From NCBI GenBank assembly GCA_001898145.1, contig MKSR01000024.1:62001-126000 (forward strand): a stretch of DNA of 64,000 bases. The letters run 5' to 3'. The position numbers were made by a program, and so were the translations under genes. The notes beneath the pieces were generated by a model, which saw only the letters and a program-made list of their open reading frames with translations, ran no database searches and was not told the DNA's origin. The DNA comes from Dyadobacter sp. 50-39 (GTDB lineage: Bacteria > Bacteroidota > Bacteroidia > Cytophagales > Spirosomataceae). Positions 35,026 through 45,417 of this stretch are shown here, in pieces. The first letter of the stretch is position 1; every line of letters starts with the position of its first letter.

Positions 35026-35434
35026 AGGTTAGATATAATTAGGTCTGTAAGCGGTGATGTTGTATCATTTTGACATCCCTTCGACACTCCATTCCAAAAA
35101 TGCGCCTGACGGCTCAAAAATGCATTTTTAATGAATTTTAGCGCGAAAAAATGTAAAATTCACACCACACCTTATACAAAATAATATAAAATAGCCGGAT
35201 AATGCAATACACTCAAGCCACATATGTAGCCGAAAACTGATTAAATTTTCAAATAGCGGTTACATATCCATTTTAAGTCCAAATCCCATATTTGAGAAGT
35301 ACAAATACAGGCACTTAGGCCACTTTTTTTAATACACATTTAACCCACCCGCCGCACTTCCCCAACTTTTTGCTGGACTTCCTTCCCGGTTGTGCGTAAC
35401 TTTGAATCCGTTATTTTTCCCGTTAATTGCATTT
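35026..35434. other. Divergent regulatory region between susC and the FAD oxidoreductase
   Basis: About 410 AT-rich bases. It carries the rightward promoter at 35370-35404. On the leftward strand only near matches to TAnnTTTG occur, so the susC promoter is not placed. A GTG at 35390 in frame with the oxidoreductase lies before the promoter's -7 box and is not a credible start. Confidence 0.5.
35370..35404 (+). promoter_or_regulatory. Bacteroidota-type promoter of the FAD/Fe-S oxidoreductase
   Basis: TTG at 35370-35372 and TAACTTTG at 35397-35404, 24 bases apart. The -7 box lies after the 35390 GTG and 30 bases before the ATG at 35435, which decides the start codon. Confidence 0.65.
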
Positions 35435-38410
35435 ATGACATCCCTGTCTCCAGTATCAGATGCAGATCTGAGTTTGCTTGCACAACGCCTTGAGGGTGAC
35501 CTCTTTTACGACAATACCATGCGGACGTTATATGCAACTGACGCGTCTGCCTACCGCGAAATGCCGCTGGCCGTATCGATCCCCAAATCGCACGGCGACC
35601 TGAAAACGCTCATTTCGTATGCTACGGAAAAGAAAGTTTCGCTTATTCCGCGCACTGCCGGCACCTCGCTGGCAGGCCAGGTAGTAGGTAACGGTATAAT
35701 AGTAGACGTTTCGAAAAATTTCAATCAAATACTTGAAATAAATGCTGAGGAACGCTGGGTACGCGTGCAGCCGGGGGTCGTGCGCGACGAGCTGAATATG
35801 GCGCTCAAACCTTACGGACTATACTTCGGCCCGGAAACCTCCACCGCGAACCGCGCGATGATCGGCGGGATGGTCGGTAACAATTCCTGCGGGTCCAACT
35901 CGATCGTATATGGAAGCACGCGTGAGCACTTGCTGGAAGTAAAGGCTATTCTGGCCGACGGCAGCGATGTGGAATTCAAGAAGGTGAACAGCAACGACCT
36001 GCAATCATTCCTCCAAAGTGCTCGGCAGAAAAACGGCAGCGCATCGCTGCTGGATAAGATATACCTAAAAACCGACGCCATCCTGAATTCACCCGAGAAC
36101 CAGGCCGAGATCCGGAAAAACTTCCCGAAACCCTCGGTAGAGCGCCGCAATACGGGTTATGCCCTCGATATGCTGCTCAATATGGAGCCTTATACCACAG
36201 GCACCGGTTCGGACAAGCCTTTCAATATGTGCAGCCTCATTGCGGGGTCGGAAGGTACGCTTTGCTTTCTGACGGAAATCAAGGTGAACCTGGTGCCGCT
36301 GCCGCCTAAGACACAGGGCCTCGTGTGCGTGCATTGCGACACCATCGACGAAGCATTGCGGGCAACCATCCTGACACTCAAATACGGCCCGCACGCCGTG
36401 GAGCTCATCGACGAGTACGTGCTCGAATGCGCTGCCACCAATGTGGAACAACGGAAAAATGCATTTTTCGTAAAGAATAAACCTGACGGCAAATTCCCGG
36501 CGATCCTCGTTGTCGATCTTTCGAGGGAAACCAAAGAGGAAGTGGAACTGCTGGCGGCAGAAATGGAAAAGGAGCTCAGAGAAGCCGGCATCGGTTTTCA
36601 CTACCCGCTCTTGTTCGGGGACGATACCAAAAAGATATGGACGCTTCGCAAGGCAGGACTTGGGCTCCTGGGCAACATTCCCGGAGACGAAAAAGCCGTG
36701 GCGGTGATTGAAGACACGGCGATCGACGTCTACGACCAGCCGGAATACATCCGCGAGTTCAACGAGATCCTGAAAAAACACGGCATGTCGGCAGTGCATT
36801 ATGCGCACGCAGGCTCCGGGGAACTGCATTTGCGGCCTATTATCAACCTCAAAACCAGTGAGGGGCACCGGCAGTTCAGGATGATCGCGGAGGAAATTGC
36901 CGACCTGGTGAAAAAATATGACGGCTCACTTTCCGGCGAGCATGGCGACGGCCGCCTTCGCGGAGAGTTTATCCCGAAAATGGTGGGCCAGCACAACTAC
37001 CAGCTTTTCAAGGACATCAAAAAAACCTGGGACCCGAACAACATTTTCAATCCGGGCAAGATCGTGGATACGGCACCGATGGACACGTTCCTGCGTTACG
37101 AAGCCGATCAGAAAACGCCCCAATTTAAAACCAACTTCCGTTTCTACGACCAGGATATCCTGCAACATGCCGAGCAATGCAACGGCTCAGGCGACTGCCG
37201 GAAAACGCACCTGAGCGGCGGCACCATGTGCCCGAGCTTCATGGCGACGCGCAACGAAAAGGACACCACCCGCGCCCGGGCTAACATCCTGCGCGAAATG
37301 CTCACGCGCTCGCCCAAGGAAAACCGTTTCGACAACAAGGAGATCAAGGAAGTGTACGACCTCTGCCTCGCCTGCAAAGGCTGCAAGGGAGAATGCCCTT
37401 CCAATGTGGACGTTGCGAAACTGAAAATGGAGTTTTTGCAGCAATACCACGACGCCAACGGCATACCCGTACGCTCGTGGCTCATTGGTAACTTTTCCAA
37501 AATGACCGGCCTCGCCAGTTACGTTCCATGGGCTTACAACCTGATTTTCAAGAATGCGCCGCTCCGTAAAATCGCGAACACGGTCGTAGGCTTCCACCCG
37601 GAGCGTACCATGCCGCTGCTGCACAGCACGACATTGAAAAAATGGTATGATCAGCGGAAGAAAAGCGCTCCGAAATCAGAGCGGAAAGTGTACCTTTTCT
37701 GCGACGAGTTTACCAATTATAACGATGTTGAAATTGGCAAAACGGCGATCCTCGCGTTGGAAAAGCTGGGTTATGAGGTGATTATCCCAAACCATGGACC
37801 TTCCGGCAGACCACAGCTTTCCAAAGGCTTGCTGAGAGATGCGAAGAAAATTGCGGAAGAAAATATCCGTCTGCTGAAAGACATTATCTCACACGACACC
37901 CCGCTGGTGGGTATCGAACCATCGGCGATCCTGACGTTCCGCGACGAATATCCCGATCTGGTGAGTGATGAATGGGTGGAAGATACCAAGAAAGTCGCCC
38001 AGAATGCATTGCAGTTCGACGAGTTCATCGCCCGTGAAATCGAGTTGAAAAACATTTCAAAAAGCCAGTTTACCAAAGAAAAAAGGCTGATCAAGCTGCA
38101 TGGACATTGCCAGCAGAAAGCCATTTCGAGCGTGATACCGACGAAAAAAATGCTATCGCTGCCTGAAAATTACACGGTACAGCTGATCCCGTCCGGATGC
38201 TGCGGAATGGCGGGGTCATTCGGTTATGAAAAGGAGCATTTTGACATTTCGATGCAGATCGGCGAGCTGGTGTTGTTCCCTACCGTGCGTCAGCAACCCG
38301 AAGAAGTGATTATCGCCGCACCGGGTACCAGCTGCCGGCACCAAATCCACGACGGTACCGGCCGGAAAGCATTGCATCCGGCGGAAATCCTCTGGAATGC
38401 ATTGGTTTAA
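35435..38410 (+). CDS. FAD and Fe-S oxidoreductase (GlcD-GlcF fusion, YdiJ/D-2-hydroxyacid dehydrogenase type)
   Basis: 991 residues from the ATG at 35435 (MTSLSPVSDADL). The N-terminal half is a FAD_binding_4 oxidase (PRTAGTSLAGQ, GPETSTANRAMIGGMVGNNS, SGEHGDGR). The C-terminal half is a GlcF-like Fe-S part with CNGSGDC near residue 582, CLACKGCKGECP near 644, and the C-terminal HGHCQQKA and SGCCGMAGSFGYE motifs. Size and order match E. coli YdiJ and D-lactate or D-2-hydroxyglutarate dehydrogenases. Oxidises a D-2-hydroxyacid and passes electrons on; exact substrate open. Single gene with its own promoter and terminator. Confidence 0.92.
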   Translation: MTSLSPVSDADLSLLAQRLEGDLFYDNTMRTLYATDASAYREMPLAVSIPKSHGDLKTLISYATEKKVSLIPRTAGTSLAGQVVGNGIIVDVSKNFNQILEINAEERWVRVQPGVVRDELNMALKPYGLYFGPETSTANRAMIGGMVGNNSCGSNSIVYGSTREHLLEVKAILADGSDVEFKKVNSNDLQSFLQSARQKNGSASLLDKIYLKTDAILNSPENQAEIRKNFPKPSVERRNTGYALDMLLNMEPYTTGTGSDKPFNMCSLIAGSEGTLCFLTEIKVNLVPLPPKTQGLVCVHCDTIDEALRATILTLKYGPHAVELIDEYVLECAATNVEQRKNAFFVKNKPDGKFPAILVVDLSRETKEEVELLAAEMEKELREAGIGFHYPLLFGDDTKKIWTLRKAGLGLLGNIPGDEKAVAVIEDTAIDVYDQPEYIREFNEILKKHGMSAVHYAHAGSGELHLRPIINLKTSEGHRQFRMIAEEIADLVKKYDGSLSGEHGDGRLRGEFIPKMVGQHNYQLFKDIKKTWDPNNIFNPGKIVDTAPMDTFLRYEADQKTPQFKTNFRFYDQDILQHAEQCNGSGDCRKTHLSGGTMCPSFMATRNEKDTTRARANILREMLTRSPKENRFDNKEIKEVYDLCLACKGCKGECPSNVDVAKLKMEFLQQYHDANGIPVRSWLIGNFSKMTGLASYVPWAYNLIFKNAPLRKIANTVVGFHPERTMPLLHSTTLKKWYDQRKKSAPKSERKVYLFCDEFTNYNDVEIGKTAILALEKLGYEVIIPNHGPSGRPQLSKGLLRDAKKIAEENIRLLKDIISHDTPLVGIEPSAILTFRDEYPDLVSDEWVEDTKKVAQNALQFDEFIAREIELKNISKSQFTKEKRLIKLHGHCQQKAISSVIPTKKMLSLPENYTVQLIPSGCCGMAGSFGYEKEHFDISMQIGELVLFPTVRQQPEEVIIAAPGTSCRHQIHDGTGRKALHPAEILWNALV

Positions 38411-38432
38411 ACCGGAAAGTCATACATGAGTC

Positions 38433-38466
38433 ATGGCCGGCAAATTCCTCTGCCGGCCATTTCTTT
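38433..38466 (+). terminator. Rho-independent terminator of the FAD oxidoreductase gene
   Basis: GC-rich perfect 10-bp stem, 38433-38442 with 38451-38460, 8-base loop, followed by TTCTTTTT. It lies directly before the end of the convergent NAD(P)-binding gene. Confidence 0.85.
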
Positions 38467-39099
38467 TTAATTCGAGATAAACGGCGCCTTGCGCAGCCAG
38501 GTATCATCCGTAAGCTGGTCGATCATGAAGCCGGCAATATCCGCCGCATCGATCTTCGCTCCGGGTGAATCAAATGCATTTACCTTCACCTCTGCCCGAT
38601 TTCCATTGAATTCAATGTACGGCACCCGCACCATCGTCCACTCCGCATTGCTTTCGGCGAGGATCGAGTACGACTTTTGGCGATCGTTGTGAATGGCCGG
38701 AAATGTGGCCCGCATCCATTCCGTAGCTTTCGCAGTCTCCTCGCCCTTCCGGTCATCCGGCGTTTCGACATTCAATCCGGCCAGCACCACGTACCGCACA
38801 GGCCTCTCTCCGATGGCACCGAGGATATTGAGCGTTGCCTGACTTGCCACCAGCGGCTCGTCCTGCCGTTGCCCCGCTGTGCTGAGGACGGCATCACAAT
38901 CTTCCACGAGACTCCGTACCGCCTGCGGATTCAGGACATCGCCATGAACGATCTCGATCAACGGGTTATGAATGGTAAAATTCTCAGGATGCCTGAGCAG
39001 CAATTTAAGGGAGTAACCTTTTTCGATGAGCTGATTGACAAGATATTGACCAGTACGCCCTCCGCCGCCAATCACGGCTATTTTTTGTATTCTTTCCAT
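38467..39099 (-). CDS. NAD(P)-binding oxidoreductase (atypical SDR, NmrA/BVR-B-like)
   Basis: 210 residues from the ATG at 39099 (MERIQKIAVIGGGGRTGQYL), preceded by an AGAGAGAA purine stretch; a longer frame from 39138 adds 13 unrelated residues. The N-terminal GGGGRTG is an atypical-SDR dinucleotide motif, followed by VHGDVLNPQAV, DAVLSTAG and YVVLAGLN. Such proteins bind NAD(P)H and reduce quinone-like or other substrates, or only sense NADPH. No neighbour indicates the substrate. Confidence 0.85.
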   Translation of the reverse strand: MERIQKIAVIGGGGRTGQYLVNQLIEKGYSLKLLLRHPENFTIHNPLIEIVHGDVLNPQAVRSLVEDCDAVLSTAGQRQDEPLVASQATLNILGAIGERPVRYVVLAGLNVETPDDRKGEETAKATEWMRATFPAIHNDRQKSYSILAESNAEWTMVRVPYIEFNGNRAEVKVNAFDSPGAKIDAADIAGFMIDQLTDDTWLRKAPFISN

Positions 39100-39278
39100 T
39101 TCTCTCTGATAAAATTTTGGATGTAGCAAATTTCCCAAAGCCGTAGGCCCGGGATTTCACAGAAGAGCTATGCCCGATCCTGTGGTGAGGTTGTATTTTA
39201 TCAGGAGATTTTAATGAGGTAAAGATAATCCACCGGTGGAAAAAAATCTGATCACACCGGTCAAAATTTTCTCAGACC

Positions 39279-39310
39279 CGACTTTTTAGGAATCCATTCC
39301 CAAAAAGTCG
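39279..39310 (-). terminator. Hairpin terminator after the DUF5686 gene
   Basis: Fourteen pairs with one mismatch (39279-39293 with 39296-39310); the plus-strand left arm carries TTTTT and the right arm AAAAA. It lies 6 bases past the stop of the leftward gene at 39317. Confidence 0.6.
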
Positions 39311-39316
39311 AAAACT

Positions 39317-42082
39317 CTAATCCTTCCCCCAACCAATATTCATCGTCGTGCCAACCCTGAAAACGGTGTGTTTGTACTTGAAACCTTCGAAACTGTTGGC
39401 TACCTCCACACGCAGCGGGAAGCGGATGCCGATGTCCAGACCGTACCCGAGCTCGGCATAGTTGTCCGAATCGGGGGTGGCGAGGTAATGCAGGAAGAAA
39501 TTTTCTTTTACTCCAAGAATACGGAACCAGGGGATCTGGGTCAGGAGAAACTGGCGAAGCTCGCTGAGAACGTGCGCTTCGAAAAAGCCCGCAGAGGTAC
39601 TGTACTTGTAGTAGTCGAGCATGCGGAATGTACCGACGGGATCACCGAGCTGGAAAAAGAAACGGTTGCCCGCAAAATGCTGGTAATCGGGAAACTGCAG
39701 ACTGTCACGCCGGAGGAACGAGCCGACGGCCAGTTTGTAGCGCAATTTACTGCGAATGCCGGTCTCGAAGCCGTGTTCGAAACCAATCCGCACGAAATCG
39801 TAGTCTACATCGCTGCCGAATACACTGCGGATGCCTTTGCGGTAGCCGATGGAAAATTTAGGTGAATCGTCGTCATAGTAGGTTGTCTTGCCGTTTCGCG
39901 TACGGTATTTCTGCCACGGCTTGTACGAAGCAGCTACACCGACGGTCAATGCCTGGTGGCGCTGCATAGGCGGCGGCAATGCCATGGCATCCGTCCGGTT
40001 CTCTACATTATCGGGAATGTTGGAAGTAAACTCGCGACGCTTCCAGTCGATCCAGCGGTACCCCGAAGTCCTTTCGAGATTCGGCAATGCCGAACGATCC
40101 GCGTATTCGATATTGGCTTTGATCTCAAAATGCTCGTTTTCCCGACTGTTTTTAAAATCAATCCGAAAAAAATCTTTCTGGTATTCCTTGATAAAATTCT
40201 GCTCAAGAAACAGCGTCGTCAGTGTATTCAGCAGCGGGTGCATCGGGCTTTCTGCATTAAACTGGGCAATGCCCCGCCCGCCTGAGATACTAAGCACATT
40301 ACGCGCCCAACTATAATCACCCACGCCGGTCAGGAGTAACTTATTGCGCCCTAACGAGTAGCGTGTCAACCCTCCCACCGACCATTCGTGGCCCTTGCTG
40401 ACCACCCCTGCCTTTTCCTCCGAGCCCATTGCTCGCTTACGCTCCCCGCCTGCATGCCTCAACTTCAACCCTGCTCCGTTCAGCACCAATCCTTCCACAG
40501 TATTCACCTCCAAGCCGGGCAACGGGCCGATGTAATCCAGCCGATAGGGGCTTTCCTTCCCAAGGCGGAAATGATGCCCAACAAGCAAACCCCCGAAGTC
40601 AAACTTTGTTCCCTTCTTCGATTTCGTTGTGTCTCCGCTACTGGTTTTCAAACTGTCCTTCTGCTTTTCGGACCCTGCGTTCATCACCACCAGGCTGTCG
40701 AGCCGCGTATAACTTTTCACCTCCGCCACCGTAAGTGGCACCGTCCGCAGCGAATCCCAGAAGGCGGCACTCCGTTTGGTAGCCATCGAATCCACCTGCG
40801 TCGAATCCTCCCGGCTCATTTTTAGGTCGATATCCTCCCCTTTCTTTTCCTTTTCCCGAAGGTCCTGCTTTTCATACTCCTTCATCATTTTCCGGAGATT
40901 TTTGGCCGAGAACGCCTTCTGCCTGCTTACGACTTCCTCCATAGGCTGCGCCTTGATCTCGCGTCCGGTCAGCTGCACTTTTTTAGCTTCCTTGGCATAT
41001 TTCTTGTCGTCGATCACGACAATATCCGGTTTGAAAGTGGGGTTGATTCTGACGTTGGTAAACGACTGCGAAATCACGAAATCGGCTTTACCCTTGAAAC
41101 CGTAGATGCCTCCCTGCACATGAAATTGCTGATTGACCGGCATCCATACGCCCTGTACGGGGCTGTAAACCTGCTTAATGTCCACCCGGAAGCCGGTATT
41201 GACCGTCTGCAAATCCAGGCTGTAAATACTCCATTCGCCTTCGATGATCTGGATCGTGCCACGATAAACGCCCTCGCCCCAGTTACGCGGCGTTACTTTG
41301 ATTTTGTTCACTTCGATACCATTCTCCCGGAAAGCGCCCATGTACTCAAATTTGTAATAGGCGAATGCGCGCGGCGAAAGCGGCGACACGGCTTTCACGA
41401 CCTCCGGCTGATAGAAGCTCGCGAGAAGGTACATATTCGGATCGGCCATATTCTTGTCCATGCTGCTCCGCGTGGCCACTACCCGCTGCTTGTACACATT
41501 AGGCTGCCGAAACGTCACCTCTGATACCGTCTCATTCAGCATCGGAACACCTTTTTTAAAATTGGTTTCCTTCTCCATTTCCTTCAATTCCTTTTTGTAG
41601 AGGAACTCCATCGGTAAATCCAGGACCACAAACGACGATTTGGAATACACTTTTGCCGTGTAGGCATCCACTTGCAGAAAATGATAGCGGCTTTTGGCAA
41701 TGGCGCTGCGCATAATGGTATATGCCGGATCCTCGTCCCTGGCGCCGATGCGTACTTCCCCGAGGCTGAGGGCCTGCTCTTCCATCGTGAGGTCGAACGT
41801 CAGCATTTTATCCTCCACGGTGAAGCCCTTTTGTCCGGTTTTATAACCGAGGTATTGAAAAATCACCTCGTAGTACCCGGGTTTCAGGTCGAGCTGGTAA
41901 CGGCCCTCCTCATTGGAAATGGTGCTGACCGAGGTGCCTCTGACGATAATGGCCGCAAATGGAAGCGGCTCCCCTTTTTTGGTTTTGATAATACCCCTGA
42001 CGCCGCCGGATGGTGTTTGCGCGAGGGCTGCGAGGGAAATAGTTACAATCAGACAAAACGTGAGAAGGAACTGTTTGAGCAT
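39317..42082 (-). CDS. DUF5686 outer-membrane protein with carboxypeptidase-like regulatory domain
   Basis: 921 residues. Signal peptide MLKQFLLTFCLIVTISLAAL ending AQ. Residues about 26-110 form a CarboxypepD_reg-like beta domain (GIIKTKKGEPLPFAAIIVRG, EGRYQLDLKPGYYEVIF), followed by the DUF5686 region (DPAYTIMRSAIAKSRYH; AYTAKVYSKSSF) and a C-terminal barrel. A charged Lys/Glu-rich stretch lies near residues 385-430. Members are Bacteroidota outer-membrane proteins of unknown role. Monocistronic, with its own terminator. Confidence 0.88.
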   Translation of the reverse strand: MLKQFLLTFCLIVTISLAALAQTPSGGVRGIIKTKKGEPLPFAAIIVRGTSVSTISNEEGRYQLDLKPGYYEVIFQYLGYKTGQKGFTVEDKMLTFDLTMEEQALSLGEVRIGARDEDPAYTIMRSAIAKSRYHFLQVDAYTAKVYSKSSFVVLDLPMEFLYKKELKEMEKETNFKKGVPMLNETVSEVTFRQPNVYKQRVVATRSSMDKNMADPNMYLLASFYQPEVVKAVSPLSPRAFAYYKFEYMGAFRENGIEVNKIKVTPRNWGEGVYRGTIQIIEGEWSIYSLDLQTVNTGFRVDIKQVYSPVQGVWMPVNQQFHVQGGIYGFKGKADFVISQSFTNVRINPTFKPDIVVIDDKKYAKEAKKVQLTGREIKAQPMEEVVSRQKAFSAKNLRKMMKEYEKQDLREKEKKGEDIDLKMSREDSTQVDSMATKRSAAFWDSLRTVPLTVAEVKSYTRLDSLVVMNAGSEKQKDSLKTSSGDTTKSKKGTKFDFGGLLVGHHFRLGKESPYRLDYIGPLPGLEVNTVEGLVLNGAGLKLRHAGGERKRAMGSEEKAGVVSKGHEWSVGGLTRYSLGRNKLLLTGVGDYSWARNVLSISGGRGIAQFNAESPMHPLLNTLTTLFLEQNFIKEYQKDFFRIDFKNSRENEHFEIKANIEYADRSALPNLERTSGYRWIDWKRREFTSNIPDNVENRTDAMALPPPMQRHQALTVGVAASYKPWQKYRTRNGKTTYYDDDSPKFSIGYRKGIRSVFGSDVDYDFVRIGFEHGFETGIRSKLRYKLAVGSFLRRDSLQFPDYQHFAGNRFFFQLGDPVGTFRMLDYYKYSTSAGFFEAHVLSELRQFLLTQIPWFRILGVKENFFLHYLATPDSDNYAELGYGLDIGIRFPLRVEVANSFEGFKYKHTVFRVGTTMNIGWGKD

Positions 42083-42178
42083 AGGATTTTCAGCAAGTCG
42101 GATGGAAGTCTTCGTGTCTGCTAGATGCGTTTAAAGATAATCCGGTTGCTTTGAAAAGAAAATCCGCTCATCACATAG

Positions 42179-44089
42179 TTACAAATCCGAAAATTCCCAG
42201 GCGCTTTGGTAGGCATTCAGGCCCTCGGCATAGGCAATGAAATTTTCATAAAACGGTAATACCGAAAGCGTAGCGCTATCGCCGATCACAACCAGTTTCT
42301 TGCGTGCGCGGGTCATGGCCACGTTCATCCGGCGAATGTCGGCCAGAAAGCCGATCTGCCTTTCTGTATTGCTGCGCGTCATGCTGATGTACACCACATC
42401 CCGCTCCTGCCCCTGGAAGCTGTCGATGGTATTAACGGCTATCTTATCCAGATAGGGTTTCAAATCAGGTGCGTGGGCGAGCTGATCTTTGAGAATATTG
42501 ATTTGCTCCTTGTAAGGGGATATAATGGCGATGCTTGGAAACGCTTCCTGCTCGGGATTAACCGCTGCAAATTCCGCAGCGAGTTGGGACAAATGCTTGA
42601 AAAGAAATACAGCTTCTTCCGGGTTGGTGGAGCTGGTACCTTCCAGTTTTTCATCAAAACCGCATCCCGCCGTATCGATAAATGCCAGCGGCGGTTCGCC
42701 CGGGAATAACATCCTCCCCGCCACCGATTCGTGGGCTTTCAGTTTGCCATCATAAAAAACCCTGGAAGAATAGCCCATAATGGCCTCGTTCATCCGGTAC
42801 TGCTCTTCCAGCAGCACCACCGACCCGGGGTGCAATGCCACGCATTTTTCGAGCAAAGTCGTGCTCAGCCCGCCCCTGGCAGCGTCATCGGATTTGATCG
42901 TCGGTGGTAACTGCAGGTGATCGCCCGCGAAAACCACCTTCTCGGCTTTCAGGATCGGGATCCAACAGGCCGGCTCCAATGCCTGCCCGGCTTCATCGAT
43001 CACCACAGTGCGGTACTTCATATTACGGACCGTGAAATGGTTGGCACCTACGAGCGTGGCCGTCACGACCTGCGTTTTAGTAAGCAGGTCATCAATAATA
43101 TACTGCTCCATATTCGCGACCTCCTTCATAATACGGTGCGCCTCGTCGAACAGTGCTTTCCGCTGGTCGCGCTCGGCTTTCCCGAAATGGCGTTTGTATT
43201 TGTGCGCCATGTTCTTGTACTCGTTGGCCTGCTTTTTCAGGGTCTTAATGTCCTTTATACTCGCGTGGGCCGCCATTTTGCTATCCAGCGTCAAGGCTGT
43301 CAAACGCTCCGAGACGCGCACCGGGTTTCCGACGCGGAGTACATTCAACCCTTCCTCACTGAGTTTTTCACTCAGCAGGTCCACGGCGGTATTACTCGGC
43401 GCAACCACGAGAATCGGCCTGTTATCCTTTTTAACCAATGCCTTGATCGCCTGCACCAATGTCGTGGTCTTGCCCGTACCCGGAGGCCCGTGCACGGTCG
43501 CGAGCTCCTGCGCGGAAAGGATATTCTGCACGGCACGCTGCTGCGAAAGGTTCAACCTGGGAAGGGTAACAGGGTAAATGTCTTTATCGAATGAAGGCGC
43601 CTTTTCGCCGGTCAGCACCCTGATCAAGTGGCCCTCTTTCTCCGAAGAAGCGAGCGAATCCGCGGTTTTCAATGCCGACAGCATCTCGTCATAGCTGTTA
43701 TCGTCGAAAAGCAGGTCGATACCCAGCTTCCCGTCCCGCGACCATTCGGGCAGTTCGTCGGTGCGCAAAGTAATTTTCAGCCGGTTGCCGCCCTGGTGCG
43801 AGATCACCCCTTCGACCCGGTCCTTTTTAGGCTCATGATTGCTGAACAAAACGGCAGGCATCCCAAACCGGAGCTGATGCGGCAAGTCCTGGTGCGTGGT
43901 GCGCTCCACCTCCACGGTGAGGTAATCGCCCCGGCTCATTTCCTGGCCCCGGATCGCGATCGGGTACCAGGCCAGTCCGCTGGCACGGCGTTCGGAAACG
44001 GAAGAACGTTCGATCAATCGCTGGTACGATTGCCTATCTTCTTCCCTTTCTATTTTGAGTAATTCGAGTAGTCTTTTAAAGTAATCCAT
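42179..44089 (-). CDS. UPF1/IGHMBP2-like superfamily 1 helicase
   Basis: 636 residues. N-terminal 1B-like beta domain (about 40-110), Walker A GPPGTGKTTT at 201-210, PSNTAVDLL at 231-239, Walker B DEAGQ at 365-369, and the later motifs GDHLQLPPT, LLEEQYRMNE, VNTIDSFQGQERDVV and NVAMTRARKKLVVIGD. Complete SF1B helicase of the DNA2/NAM7 type, acting on RNA or DNA 5' to 3' in the family. It starts 24 bases after the exporter gene, so both form one leftward unit. Cellular role in bacteria is poorly known. Confidence 0.92.
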   Translation of the reverse strand: MDYFKRLLELLKIEREEDRQSYQRLIERSSVSERRASGLAWYPIAIRGQEMSRGDYLTVEVERTTHQDLPHQLRFGMPAVLFSNHEPKKDRVEGVISHQGGNRLKITLRTDELPEWSRDGKLGIDLLFDDNSYDEMLSALKTADSLASSEKEGHLIRVLTGEKAPSFDKDIYPVTLPRLNLSQQRAVQNILSAQELATVHGPPGTGKTTTLVQAIKALVKKDNRPILVVAPSNTAVDLLSEKLSEEGLNVLRVGNPVRVSERLTALTLDSKMAAHASIKDIKTLKKQANEYKNMAHKYKRHFGKAERDQRKALFDEAHRIMKEVANMEQYIIDDLLTKTQVVTATLVGANHFTVRNMKYRTVVIDEAGQALEPACWIPILKAEKVVFAGDHLQLPPTIKSDDAARGGLSTTLLEKCVALHPGSVVLLEEQYRMNEAIMGYSSRVFYDGKLKAHESVAGRMLFPGEPPLAFIDTAGCGFDEKLEGTSSTNPEEAVFLFKHLSQLAAEFAAVNPEQEAFPSIAIISPYKEQINILKDQLAHAPDLKPYLDKIAVNTIDSFQGQERDVVYISMTRSNTERQIGFLADIRRMNVAMTRARKKLVVIGDSATLSVLPFYENFIAYAEGLNAYQSAWEFSDL

Positions 44090-44113
44090 TCACAAATTAA
44101 ATAAACCGGCCGC

Positions 44114-45343
44114 TTAATGCATGACACTGGCATCCGCTCCCTGCTGTACTTCCACTTTCCCGGTGATAAACCGCCTGCCCATCACCAGCACAATCAGCGC
44201 CAGCGTAGCCGAGCCCGCCATAGCCGCCACCATGGGAATGACGGAAGGCTCTTCAAACAAGCTGATCGCAATGGAAATCAGCGTACCGGCCCCCATCTGA
44301 AATGCACCCATCAACGCAGAAGCACTTCCCGCATTACGCGTGAACGGTGCCAGTGAAAGCGCGGCTGCATTGGGATAGGTGTAACCCACACAGCAGAGAA
44401 AAAGAAACAGGAATGCAAGCGTGGAAGTGAGCGTCAGCACGTCATTCAGCGCTGCTGCGAGGAAAGCAAGGCCGATTACAGCCTGGCATATCAGCGCCAC
44501 ATTCACAATCTGTTCGCTGGTAAACCGCCTTAGCATTAAAGTATTCACCTGCCCGGAACCAATAAAACCGACTGAAAGGAATGCAAAAATCCAGCCGTAC
44601 ACCTTGCCATCGATTTTGAATACCTCCATGAAAACAATGGGAGAACCGGATACGTAGGCGAACAAACCCGCAAATGCGACGGCCCCGGTAATGGAATAAG
44701 TATAGAACTGCGGCACGCGGAGCACCTCGAGGAAGTTCGTGATAATGGGCTTCGGTTTCAGGGACAAGGTTTTGTCGGGCTTGTAGCTATCGGGCAGCCA
44801 CAATGCGGTGGCAGCCAGAATGGCCACGCCCATCACGGTCAAAATCATAAACACGGCATGCCAGCCAAATGCGTCGGTCACATAACCGCCGACGGTCGGG
44901 GCGATCATCGGGGAAAAGCCTACCACGAGCAGCAACAGTGAAAACACCTTGGCATTTTCACTTACCGGGAATAGGTCACGGACCATCGCCACCGAAGCGA
45001 CCGTCGCGGCGCAGCTGCCGACAGCCTGGATAATGCGTAACACGATCAGTTGCTCGACGCTCGTCGCCAGGGCGCATCCCGCGGAGGCCAGGATGTACAC
45101 CGCCAGGCCGATGAACAACGGCTTCTTACGGCCGAAACGGTCGAGCAGCGGGCCATAAAGCAGCTGGCCCAGCGAAATTCCGACGAAATATCCGGACAAA
45201 GTCTGCGATACTTTTGCAGCGGTGGTATTGAGGTCGCGCGCGATGGCCGGAAACCCGGGCAGGTACATATCGATGGAAAATGGGCCAAGCGCAGTCAGGC
45301 TCCCCAGAATGAGGATCAGAAAAAAGTAAGTCTTTTTGGACAT
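44114..45343 (-). CDS. Bcr/CflA-family drug-resistance MFS exporter
   Basis: 409 residues from the ATG at 45343 (MSKKTYFFLILILGSLTALG). A longer frame from 45439 runs through a terminator hairpin and is rejected. Twelve membrane helices; family signatures PFSIDMYLPGFPAIARDL near residue 25, GQLLYGPLLDRFGRKKPLF, and FSPMIAPTVGGY in helix 5. A proton-driven exporter of antibiotics or small metabolites such as dipeptides. Upstream of the helicase in one unit. Confidence 0.92.
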   Translation of the reverse strand: MSKKTYFFLILILGSLTALGPFSIDMYLPGFPAIARDLNTTAAKVSQTLSGYFVGISLGQLLYGPLLDRFGRKKPLFIGLAVYILASAGCALATSVEQLIVLRIIQAVGSCAATVASVAMVRDLFPVSENAKVFSLLLLVVGFSPMIAPTVGGYVTDAFGWHAVFMILTVMGVAILAATALWLPDSYKPDKTLSLKPKPIITNFLEVLRVPQFYTYSITGAVAFAGLFAYVSGSPIVFMEVFKIDGKVYGWIFAFLSVGFIGSGQVNTLMLRRFTSEQIVNVALICQAVIGLAFLAAALNDVLTLTSTLAFLFLFLCCVGYTYPNAAALSLAPFTRNAGSASALMGAFQMGAGTLISIAISLFEEPSVIPMVAAMAGSATLALIVLVMGRRFITGKVEVQQGADASVMH

Positions 45344-45417
45344 TGAAATTGTGGTGTGGAGAAATCCGGTAACTGGTCTAACACCGATTGTGCCGGGCGG
45401 GTTCGATGGCAGCACAC

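Noticed and set aside
35390-35434. Upstream GTG start for the FAD/Fe-S oxidoreductase
   Set aside because: The GTG lies before the promoter -7 box, so it would not be on the transcript.
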